Positions 7,417 to 13,476 of a stretch of DNA of 13,476 nucleotides are shown here, in pieces (the first letter of the stretch is position 1; each line of letters starts with the position of its first letter). The translations under genes and the position numbers were made by a program. The notes beneath the pieces are model-generated. The model saw nothing but the letters and a program-made list of their open reading frames with translations. It did not search any database and had not been told where the DNA came from. This DNA is from Burkholderiales bacterium (GTDB lineage Bacteria; Pseudomonadota; Gammaproteobacteria; Burkholderiales; Burkholderiaceae_F): NCBI GenBank assembly GCA_024641225.1, contig JAHEDN010000024.1:1-13476 (forward strand), given 5' to 3'.

Positions 7417-8334
7417 ATGGCCTCCCTCATGTGGTCTCCTCGAACTCTGGCCGTGCCGCTCGTGTTCGCGGCGTCGGTCGCCGGCGGGATCGACGCCGCA
7501 GCGCAGACGCCAGCGACGACATATTCGTTCACGCTGACACCGATCCACGAGGGGACGACCAATCTGGATCGAGGCGGCGAAGTGGGCTCCACTACCCTCC
7601 TCGCCAATGCAGGGTTTCAGCACCCCTTTTCGCGTCAGTGGGTGATCGGCGGATCGTTGCAGTACGGTCGTGACGACTGGCGTTTCACCAATCCGGTCGC
7701 TTTCGGCGGACAGGCACCGTGGGACTCGGTCAACCGCGCTGCCGCGACCGTTTCGACGACTTACGTCTCGGCCGGCGGATGGCGCTGGACGATCGCGCCG
7801 CAGGTCGAGTACGCGGCCGAGACGGGCGCGAAGAGCAGCGAATCCTTCGGCTACGGCGGCTTGCTCATGGCCGCCAGGTCCTTAAGCCAGGACCTCACGC
7901 TCGGGCTCGGGCTCGGCGCGTTCCGCCGGATTGAAAAGACCACCTACATCCCGCTTCTGATCGTCGACTGGCAGATCACGCCCGACCTTCGCCTCGCCAA
8001 TCCGTTCAGCGCCGGGCCAGCGGGCGGCGCGGGGCTCGAGCTCTCGTATGCGTTCGCGCCGCGCTGGGAAGTCGGGATCGGCGGCGCCTATAGAAGCTAT
8101 CGCTTTCGTCTGAGCGAAGACGGCTCCACCCCGAACGGGATCGGCCAGTACCAGTTGACGCCGATCTTTCTGCGCGTGGGCTACAGCGTCGACAAGACCT
8201 GGCAGGTTAATTTCTACGCCGGTACGGCGGTCGGCCCGAAAGTTGTGCTCGAGAATGCCTCCGCAGACGAGATCGCCAGCGACAAGCCAGGCTCAACGCC
8301 GATCGTCGGCGCAACGATCTCAGCACGCTTCTAG
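7417..8334 (+). CDS. Outer membrane beta-barrel protein (resembles DUF6268 family)
   Basis: 305 aa. Residues 1-29 form a signal peptide (hydrophobic LAVPLVFAASVAGG, cleavage after DAAA). The rest alternates polar and hydrophobic residues with many Gly, Tyr, Trp and Phe, and ends in ISARF; a terminal Phe is typical of proteins inserted in the outer membrane by BAM. Segments such as WVIGGSLQYGRDDW, WTIAPQVEYAAETG, LTLGLGLGAFRRIE and FLRVGYSVDKTWQVNFYAG look like barrel strands. The resemblance to DUF6268 is from memory and is not certain. No clear ribosome site precedes either ATG (7417 or 7429). A few codons rare in the neighbours occur (TTA, AGA), and the gene lies between SDR2 and a decayed copy of the SDR2 end, so it may be a later arrival. 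Function unknown; it could be a porin or an unrelated surface protein. Confidence 0.75.
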   Translation: MASLMWSPRTLAVPLVFAASVAGGIDAAAQTPATTYSFTLTPIHEGTTNLDRGGEVGSTTLLANAGFQHPFSRQWVIGGSLQYGRDDWRFTNPVAFGGQAPWDSVNRAAATVSTTYVSAGGWRWTIAPQVEYAAETGAKSSESFGYGGLLMAARSLSQDLTLGLGLGAFRRIEKTTYIPLLIVDWQITPDLRLANPFSAGPAGGAGLELSYAFAPRWEVGIGGAYRSYRFRLSEDGSTPNGIGQYQLTPIFLRVGYSVDKTWQVNFYAGTAVGPKVVLENASADEIASDKPGSTPIVGATISARF

Positions 8335-8460
8335 AGCGGCGACGACCTGCCGGGTGAATGCACGTTCGTCCAGCAGCGTGTGGCGATTCCAGTCGCCATG
8401 CTCCGCCAACGCATGCGGGGCGAGTCGCGCGTCGCTGTCGTTCTTGATTTCGTCGCGGTG
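8320..8460 (-). pseudogene. Possible C-terminal fragment of a lost gene (unrecognised)
   Basis: On the minus strand a frame of 46 codons plus TGA (8322-8320) reads like real protein: HRDEIKNDSDARLAPH, then LAEHGDWNRHTLLDER and FTRQVVAALEAC. Third positions are strongly GC-rich and the residue mix is balanced. Upstream of 8460 the frame turns into Arg/Lys-rich sequence antisense to the SDR remnant, with no plausible start. The tail overlaps the end of the barrel gene by 15 bp, tail to tail. I do not recognise the family, and it may be a chance frame. Confidence 0.3.
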
Positions 8461-8462
8461 AC

Positions 8463-8555
8463 GCCGGCGTTTGCCTTTACCGCGCCTCCGGCCGGCTGAG
8501 CGGCTACGTCACCGCACAGATCGTCGGGTTCAGCAGCGGGCAGTCCATGTCCTGA
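8463..8555 (+). pseudogene. Decayed duplicate of the 3' end of the SDR gene (remnant)
   Basis: Thirty codons plus TGA align without gaps to the last thirty codons and stop of the SDR gene at 6610-7374 (7282-7374). I count 74 of 93 identical bases and 18 of 30 identical residues, including the run RLSGYVT and the order Q-I...GQ-M before the stop. Similarity begins sharply at GCCGGC and I find none clearly before it or after the stop. The N-terminal part of the gene is absent and there is no start codon, so this cannot make an SDR enzyme. It is a leftover of a duplication, or the displaced original end after an insertion. Confidence 0.8.
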
Positions 8556-8622
8556 ATCGTGCCTGGGAGTTCAGCGCACCGGCCGCGTGCCCGTGGCGCG
8601 CGGTCGCGGCGCAAATCGTTTC

Positions 8623-9606
8623 TCATTGCGGCTGGAAGCCGCTGGACTTGATGATTCTGGCCCAGGTCTGCGCGTACGCCCGTTCGCGCGCGGCGAGCTG
8701 CTGCGGCGGCATGAAGCCGACCGACATGCCCAGACCGGTCAGGCGGTCGCGCACCTCGGGCATGGCAATCACCTTCGCCAGCGCAGCGCCGAACTGGTCG
8801 ATCACGGGCTGCGGTGTGCCGGCCGGCGCGAAGAAGGCATAGAAAGGCACGTCCTCGAAGCCGGCCAGACCGAGTTCGGCGAAGGTCGGCACGTCGGGCA
8901 TCGCCGGCTGGCGCGCGCCTCCGAGCACCGCGAGCACGCGCAGCTTGCCCGCCTTGTGGTTCTCGATGAACTCGGGGACCGAACCGATGCCGGCGGGAAT
9001 CTGGTTGCCGAGCATGTCGCCCATCATCGGGGCGCTGCCGCGGTACGGCGCCGAGACCAGGTCGAGCTTGTACTTCTCGCCGATCACCTTGACCAGGAAT
9101 TCGGGCACCGAAGCCGGTGCGGGTACGCCAACCGCGGACTTGCTGCCCTGGCCGCGGACCCAGTCCACATACTGGCCGAAGCTCTTTGCCGGCGTGCCTC
9201 CCGAGACAGCGAAGGCGTTGACGAAGGTGGCAAAGCCGGCCACCGGAACGAAGTCGTGGGCCGGGTCGAAGCCGGGGTTCTTGACCACCAGCGGCAGGAT
9301 AGAGATCGTGTGGTCGTGTGAGATGAAGAAGGTGGTGCCGTCCGGCGGCGCGGCCTTCAGCGCCTGTGCCGCCAGCTGCCCTCCCGCACCGGCGCGGTTC
9401 TCGACGATCACGTTTGCGCCAAGCGCGTCCTTCAGCTTGTCGGAAAGCAGGCGCGCGATCGAATCCGTGCCGCCGCCCGGCGGGAAGCCGACCAGGATCC
9501 TGACCGTCCTGGCGGATTGGGCGAATGCGCCGGCTGAAGCAACGGCGAGTGTGACGGCGAGTGCGCAGCGAAGAAGCAGCGCTCGCCTGCGGACGGGTTG
9601 TGGCAT
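8623..9606 (-). CDS. Tripartite tricarboxylate transporter (TTT) substrate-binding protein, Bug/TctC family
   Basis: 327 aa, standard length. A signal peptide (residues 1-29, RRR then LLLRCALAVTLAVASAGAFA) exports it to the periplasm. Family marks are ILVGFPPGGGTDSIARLL, NVIVENRAGAGG, PPDGTTF, VSAPYRGSAPMMGDML, MPDVPTFAELGLAGF and FFAPAGTPQPVIDQF. Bug proteins bind small carboxylates and normally serve TctA/TctB, but neither is present here; orphan members are very common in Burkholderiales. The start has an excellent GGAGG six bases upstream. It is last in line behind the ABC transporter genes, 87 bp after the second permease, and converges with the barrel gene. Whether it shares their transcript is unclear: the gap contains a hairpin. 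Ligand unknown. Confidence 0.93.
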   Translation of the reverse strand: MPQPVRRRALLLRCALAVTLAVASAGAFAQSARTVRILVGFPPGGGTDSIARLLSDKLKDALGANVIVENRAGAGGQLAAQALKAAPPDGTTFFISHDHTISILPLVVKNPGFDPAHDFVPVAGFATFVNAFAVSGGTPAKSFGQYVDWVRGQGSKSAVGVPAPASVPEFLVKVIGEKYKLDLVSAPYRGSAPMMGDMLGNQIPAGIGSVPEFIENHKAGKLRVLAVLGGARQPAMPDVPTFAELGLAGFEDVPFYAFFAPAGTPQPVIDQFGAALAKVIAMPEVRDRLTGLGMSVGFMPPQQLAARERAYAQTWARIIKSSGFQPQ

Positions 9607-9648
9607 GAGACCTCCGGGAAAGCTCCGGCGCGGCGGCCGGCGGCGAAG

Positions 9649-9667
9649 GCCGAAGTATGCCTTCGGC
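9649..9667. terminator. Short hairpin between ABC permease and TctC-type genes
   Basis: A perfect 7-bp stem GCCGAAG, loop TATGC, CTTCGGC lies in the 87-bp gap. On the minus strand it is not followed by a run of T, so it is not a standard intrinsic terminator. It may attenuate read-through from the ABC genes or protect mRNA ends, or be chance in GC-rich DNA. Confidence 0.25.
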
Positions 9668-9693
9668 GTCCGGCGGGCGATCAGGCGCCGGCG

Positions 9694-10587
9694 CTACTCC
9701 TTCACCGCGCCGGTCATGCCCGAGACGTAGTACTCGACGAAGAACGAGTACAGCACGGCCACCGGCAGCGAGCCGAGGAGCGCGCCGGCCATCAGCGAGC
9801 CCCAGTGGTAGACGTCGCCCTCGACCAGTTCGGTGATCACGCCGACCGGCACCGTCTTGACCTCAGACGACGAGATGAAGGTCAGCGCGTAGATGAACTC
9901 GTTCCAGCTCAGCGTGAAGGCGAAAATGCCGGCCGAGATGAGCCCGGGGACCGCCAGGGGCAGGATGATCTTGATGAGGATCTGCCAGCGCGAGGCGCCG
10001 TCGATCAGCGCGCATTCCTCGAGTTCGTACGGAATCGAGCGGAAGTAGCCCATCAGCAGCCAGGTGCAGAACGGGATCAGGAAGGTCGGGTAGGTCAGGA
10101 TCAGCGCCAGCCGTGTGTCGAAGATGCCGAGCTTGAACACCACCGCGGCCAGGGGGATGAACAGGATCGACGGCGGCACCAGGTAGGCGAGAAACACGCT
10201 CATGCCGACGTAGCGCGAGCCATGAAAGCGCAGCCGCTCGATCGCGTACGCGGCAAAAAGGGCGCAGCTGATCGAGATGAAGGTCGACACCACCGACACC
10301 AGCATGGTGTTCCACAGCCATTCCGGATACGCGGTCTCGAACAGCAGCTTGTTGATGTGGGCCAGCGTTGGATTGATGACCCAGAACGGATTGCCCTCGC
10401 GCGACAGCAGTTCTTCGTTCGGTTTGAAGGTGGTGACCACCATCCAGTAGAAGGGGAACAGCAGCACGAACAGGAACACTGCCAGCGGCACGTAGATCGT
10501 GACGACCTTGCGCGGCAACGACACGAGGTAGTTCATGCCGCTCGAATCGACGGCCTCTTCCTTCGTGCCAACGGTCTTCGCGCTCAT
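9694..10587 (-). CDS. Carbohydrate ABC transporter permease, MalG-type (CUT1)
   Basis: 297 aa inner-membrane protein with about six membrane segments. The first is VTIYVPLAVFLFVLLFPFYW (residues 29-48), followed by the family phrase TTFKPNEEL. The EAA loop that contacts the ATPase is at about 190-210 (EECALIDGASRWQ...ILP). It ends GMTGAVKE, as MalG-type permeases usually end G(L)xxGAVK. It pairs with the MalF-type permease encoded upstream, whose stop overlaps this start as ATGA, indicating coupled translation and equal amounts. The N-terminal 20 residues are polar and slightly longer than in many relatives. The transported sugar or polyol cannot be told from the permease. Confidence 0.95.
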   Translation of the reverse strand: MSAKTVGTKEEAVDSSGMNYLVSLPRKVVTIYVPLAVFLFVLLFPFYWMVVTTFKPNEELLSREGNPFWVINPTLAHINKLLFETAYPEWLWNTMLVSVVSTFISISCALFAAYAIERLRFHGSRYVGMSVFLAYLVPPSILFIPLAAVVFKLGIFDTRLALILTYPTFLIPFCTWLLMGYFRSIPYELEECALIDGASRWQILIKIILPLAVPGLISAGIFAFTLSWNEFIYALTFISSSEVKTVPVGVITELVEGDVYHWGSLMAGALLGSLPVAVLYSFFVEYYVSGMTGAVKE

Positions 10588-11540
10588 TTATCGCCACCGC
10601 CCTGCTGCCAGGCACGCCTCTGCAGCCCGAAGTAACTGAACATGATCGCCGCGAGCAAGAACGGCACCATCGCCACCGCCAGCGCGGCGCCCTCGCCGAG
10701 CGCGCCGCCGGGAATCGCACGCTGGAAGCTGAGCGTAGCCATCAGGTGTGTGGCATTCAGCGGACCTCCTCGCGTCAGCACGTAGATCAGCTGGAAGTCG
10801 GTGAAGGTGAACAGCACCGAAAAGGTCATCACCACGGCGATGATCGGAGTGAGCAGCGGCAGCGTCACGTAGCGGAACTGCTGCAACGGCGTGGCGCCGT
10901 CGATGCTCGCCGCCTCATAGAACGACGGTGAGATCGTCTGCAGGCCGGCGAGCAGGCAGATGGCGACGAAAGGCACGCCGCGCCAGATGTTGGCGGCGAT
11001 GGTCGAGAAGCGCGCCATCCACGGATCGCCGAGAAAATTGATGTACTCGTCGATCAGGCCGAGTCGTTCCAGGCACCAGCTGATGATCGAGAACTGTGCG
11101 TCGTAGATCCACCAGAATGCGATCGCCGACAGCGCCGTGGGCACGATCCATGGCAGCAGCACGATGGCGCGGACGAACGCCTTGAACGGCAGATGCTTGT
11201 TCAGCAGCAACGCCAACCACAGCCCAAGCATGAATTTGAAGACGCTGGCGACGATCGTGTAGAAAAACGTGTTGAACACCGAAAGCCGCGTGACCGAGTC
11301 GCCCCAGAGATAGACGTAGTTCTCGAGCCCGATCCATTCGCCGCCGCGGCCGACCTTCGTGTCGGTGAAACCGAGCCAGACACCGAGGCCGAGGGGGTAG
11401 GTCAGGAACAGCAGCAGCACGACTGCGGCCGGCAGCATGAACAATGCGCCGAGCGCGTTGCGATTACCCTGCAGTCGGTTCAGCAGGCCGGACACGTTGG
11501 ACCCTGGAGATTGAGGCGCGGCCGGCGCACCGGCGGTCAC
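10584..11540 (-). CDS. Carbohydrate ABC transporter permease, MalF/UgpA-type (CUT1)
   Basis: 318 aa inner-membrane permease with about six membrane segments (first at residues 30-50, ALGALFMLPAAVVLLLFLTY). YPLGLGVWLGFTD, NTFFYT, IVLLPWIVP, AFWWIYD and the EAA loop at about 209-230 (EAASIDGATPLQQF...TLPLL) are typical of the MalF/UgpA side of CUT1 importers. The start is taken as GTG (11540-11538), the first start codon after an in-frame stop. There is no good ribosome site, and another GTG at V16 is possible. The next ATG falls inside the first membrane segment, so it is unlikely. The gene lies 52 bp after the binding-protein gene and overlaps the MalG-type gene by 4 bases. Confidence 0.94.
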   Translation of the reverse strand: MTAGAPAAPQSPGSNVSGLLNRLQGNRNALGALFMLPAAVVLLLFLTYPLGLGVWLGFTDTKVGRGGEWIGLENYVYLWGDSVTRLSVFNTFFYTIVASVFKFMLGLWLALLLNKHLPFKAFVRAIVLLPWIVPTALSAIAFWWIYDAQFSIISWCLERLGLIDEYINFLGDPWMARFSTIAANIWRGVPFVAICLLAGLQTISPSFYEAASIDGATPLQQFRYVTLPLLTPIIAVVMTFSVLFTFTDFQLIYVLTRGGPLNATHLMATLSFQRAIPGGALGEGAALAVAMVPFLLAAIMFSYFGLQRRAWQQGGGDK

Positions 11541-11592
11541 TGGCAGGCAGTGGCAGCCGATGCGCCTTTCACGTCACGATGAGCGCCGGCAC

Positions 11593-12915
11593 TCAGACCT
11601 TGTAATAGCGCTCGGCGCGCTTCTGCGCGCGCTCGGCAGCTTCCTTCGGCGACTTCGAGCCCGATGCGGCCTCGGCCACCATGTTGACGACGATGAAGTC
11701 CGCCGCCGCACCGGCCGATGAATAGCCCAGCTTCCCGGCGTAGCCGATCGGACGCATGATCTTCATCGCGTCGCGATACGGCGTGTGCTTCGGATCAACC
11801 GTCCAGATCGGGTTCTTCTCGTACGCGACCAGCGGCTGTGTCACGTAGCCGATCGCCGCCTGCATCCACGGGCCGAACTGCTCCTCTTCCATCATGAAGC
11901 GGATGAACTCCTTCGCCGCACGCGGATACTTCGTGTGCTTGAAGATCATCTGGTTGAAGAACAGGTTCAGTTCGGTCGGCATTCCTGCCGGTCCGATCGG
12001 CATGTTGGCGTGGTTGATGTCGGCAGCCATCTCCTTGATCTTCGGATCGTTGGAATTCTTCGCCGCGTAGTAGATCGAGATGCCGTTGGCGGTGACGCTG
12101 CACTGGCTGTCGAGGAACGCCTTGTTGTTGTTCGGGTCGAGCCAGGACAGCGTGCCCGGCACAAAAGTTTCGTAAAGCGCCTTCGCGTACTCCAGCGCCT
12201 TGATCGTCTCAGGGCTGTTGATGACGACCTTGTTGTCCTTGTCGACCAGCATGCCGCCGTGCGACCACAGCAGCCAGTGCGTCCACACGTTGCCGTCGCC
12301 AGTGGCGTTGCCGAGCGCAAAACCACCCGGCGTGCCCTTTTCCTTCAGCCCCTGCATCAGCTTCAGGAAGCCGGCGGTGTCCTTCGGGAAGCTCGTGAAG
12401 CCGGCCGCCTTCATCTGGCTTTCGCGATAAACCATGCAGTTTCCGGCGCAGCCGAGCGGAATGCCGATCCAGTTCTTGCCGTTGGGCCGCAGGTACTGCT
12501 CGCACACCGGGTACCAGCCGCCGTACTTCTTGCCGAGATAGTTGGCGAGGTCGGTGACGTCGACAAGCTTTTCCGGATACAGGTTGGCGTCGTCGTGCGT
12601 CGACAGGATGATGTCGGGGCCGGCGCCGGTGTTGGCGGTCACCGCTGCCTTCGGACGCACATCCTCCCAGCCTTCGTGGTCGACCCGGACCTCGATGCCG
12701 TACTTGTCGCTGAATTTCTTCACATTCGCCATGTAGGCGTCTTCGTCGCCCGCGACGAAGCGCTTCCAGCGCAGCACGCGCAGCTTGGCGCCCTTTTCCG
12801 GCTGGTTCGACCACGCCTGCGCATGCACGGCCGGCGCGAACAGCGTCCCGGTCGCGGCTCCTGCGGCTACGGTAGCGGTGGTCTTGATGAATTCCCGGCG
12901 TTTGTACTGGCTCAT
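11593..12915 (-). CDS. ABC transporter extracellular sugar-binding protein, family 1, Tat-exported
   Basis: 440 aa. The N-terminus is a twin-arginine signal: KRREFIK (residues 5-11), a hydrophobic Ala/Thr/Gly stretch and AVHA before QAW (cleavage near residue 32). This implies export of a folded protein through Tat. The mature part shows the CUT1 binding-protein pattern: LRVLRWKRF, KFSDKYGIEVRVDHEGWEDV, GAGPDIILSTHDD, DVTDLANYLGKKYGG, NWIGIPLG and a C-terminal FIRFMMEEEQFGPWM. It captures the ligand in the periplasm for the two permeases. The start was placed at 12915 because of a perfect AAGGAGG six bases upstream and the Tat signal; the open frame further upstream only shadows the ATPase gene. 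It follows that gene by 37 bp. Ligand unknown. Confidence 0.95.
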   Translation of the reverse strand: MSQYKRREFIKTTATVAAGAATGTLFAPAVHAQAWSNQPEKGAKLRVLRWKRFVAGDEDAYMANVKKFSDKYGIEVRVDHEGWEDVRPKAAVTANTGAGPDIILSTHDDANLYPEKLVDVTDLANYLGKKYGGWYPVCEQYLRPNGKNWIGIPLGCAGNCMVYRESQMKAAGFTSFPKDTAGFLKLMQGLKEKGTPGGFALGNATGDGNVWTHWLLWSHGGMLVDKDNKVVINSPETIKALEYAKALYETFVPGTLSWLDPNNNKAFLDSQCSVTANGISIYYAAKNSNDPKIKEMAADINHANMPIGPAGMPTELNLFFNQMIFKHTKYPRAAKEFIRFMMEEEQFGPWMQAAIGYVTQPLVAYEKNPIWTVDPKHTPYRDAMKIMRPIGYAGKLGYSSAGAAADFIVVNMVAEAASGSKSPKEAAERAQKRAERYYKV

Positions 12916-12952
12916 GGTGCCTCCTTGGCGGGTTGAAGAAACCGGTCGAGAA

Positions 12953-13476
12953 CTACGCTGCGATCCGCTGACCGCTCGCGGCATCGAAAAGGTGTGCCTT
13001 GCTTGGATCGGGCACGAGGTGAATGTGGTCGCCCGGTCGACAACTGGTCCGGTCGCGCAGCACGACGACGACGTCCGTGCCACCGACCTCGCAATACAGC
13101 TGGGTGTCGGCGCCGGTGGGTTCGACGACGATCACTTCTGCCGGCAACCCGGAATCACCGAGACTCAGGTGCTCGGGGCGCGTGCCGAACAGGAGTTTCT
13201 GCCCATCACTTGCGGATACGTTCTCGGGCAGCGAAACCGCCAGGCCCTCCCCGAAGCGCAGTTCGGCGGCGCCGTTGGCGCGGCGCACCTCGCCCGAGAG
13301 GAAATTCATCGCCGGCGAGCCGATGAATCCGGCGACGAAGGTGTTGACCGGCGTGTCGTACAAGTCGAGGGGCGAACCCGTCTGCTCGACCACGCCGTCC
13401 TTCATCACGACGATCTTGTCGGCCATCGTCATCGCCTCGATCTGGTCGTGCGTGACATAGACCGACGTCGTCTTCA
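12953..13476 (-). CDS. Sugar ABC transporter ATP-binding protein, UgpC/MalK-type (partial, 5' part outside window)
   Basis: Only the C-terminal 174 codons are present; the Walker A, Q-loop and signature motifs lie beyond the right edge. The window begins in the end of the nucleotide-binding domain, with the H-loop VYVTHDQIEAMTMADKI and then VMKDGVVEQTGSPLDLYDTP and TFVAGFIGSPAMNFL, which are standard in MalK/UgpC proteins. The rest is the regulatory OB/TOBE domain, with FGTRPEHL and a C-terminal HLFDAASGQRI. The subunit powers the CUT1 importer encoded downstream. In this family the C-terminal domain can bind regulators, but nothing here shows that. It is the most upstream visible gene of the ABC set, 37 bp before the binding protein; the promoter is not in the window. 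Confidence 0.95.
   Translation of the reverse strand, partial: KTTSVYVTHDQIEAMTMADKIVVMKDGVVEQTGSPLDLYDTPVNTFVAGFIGSPAMNFLSGEVRRANGAAELRFGEGLAVSLPENVSASDGQKLLFGTRPEHLSLGDSGLPAEVIVVEPTGADTQLYCEVGGTDVVVVLRDRTSCRPGDHIHLVPDPSKAHLFDAASGQRIAA

Noticed and set aside
8582..8610. A possible hairpin, GCCGCG...CGCGGC, between the converging barrel and TctC genes.
   Set aside because: The 17-base loop is long, there is no T-run, and short GC inverted repeats are frequent here.
12916..13083. An upstream extension of the ABC binding-protein frame by 56 codons.
   Set aside because: It lies over the end of the ATPase gene, reads as low-complexity sequence, and would bury the Tat signal. A perfect AAGGAGG supports the start at 12915.

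Overview
This is a high-GC stretch of bacterial chromosome with the look of a Burkholderiales-type betaproteobacterium. That is an inference from the orphan Bug/TctC periplasmic binding protein, the abundance of carboxylate and sugar transporters, the GC-rich third codon positions and the strong Shine-Dalgarno sites. No ribosomal or other taxonomic marker is present. No phage, CRISPR, tRNA, transposase or toxin genes were seen.

Left block, minus strand (about 1-4646). A GntR/FCD regulator is followed by the small (DctQ-type) and large (DctM-type) subunits of a TRAP transporter, a SAF-fused UxaA-family sugar-acid dehydratase and the start of a TRAP periplasmic receptor (DctP-type, cut by the window edge). 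The first genes are tightly packed: 27 bp, a TGATG overlap, then 8 bp. Between the dehydratase and the receptor lies an inverted pair of REP-like hairpins.

Central block, plus strand (4837-7374). Across a 190-bp divergent control region with a 17-bp palindrome sit an SDR dehydrogenase resembling 2-keto-3-deoxy-L-fuconate dehydrogenase, a fumarylacetoacetate-hydrolase-family enzyme and a second SDR. Read together, the two blocks look like a non-phosphorylative sugar-acid pathway. The TRAP system would import an aldonate, the UxaA-type enzyme would dehydrate it to a 2-keto-3-deoxy acid, SDR1 would oxidise C4, and the FAH-family enzyme would split the 2,4-diketo acid into pyruvate and a hydroxy acid. 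The GntR protein would sense a pathway metabolite. The actual sugar acid cannot be read from the sequence.

Scar region (7375-8622). Next comes a gene for an outer-membrane beta-barrel protein. It is followed by a decayed second copy of the last 30 codons and stop of the neighbouring SDR gene (74 of 93 bases identical), butted against a possible broken reading frame on the other strand. This looks like a rearrangement or insertion scar.

Right block, minus strand (8623-13476). A CUT1-type sugar ABC transporter is encoded in the order ATPase (cut by the window edge), Tat-exported binding protein and two permeases. It is followed by an orphan TctC/Bug-type binding protein with no TctA or TctB beside it. 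Three transporter classes (TRAP, ABC and a TTT-type receptor) therefore surround one small catabolic gene set.
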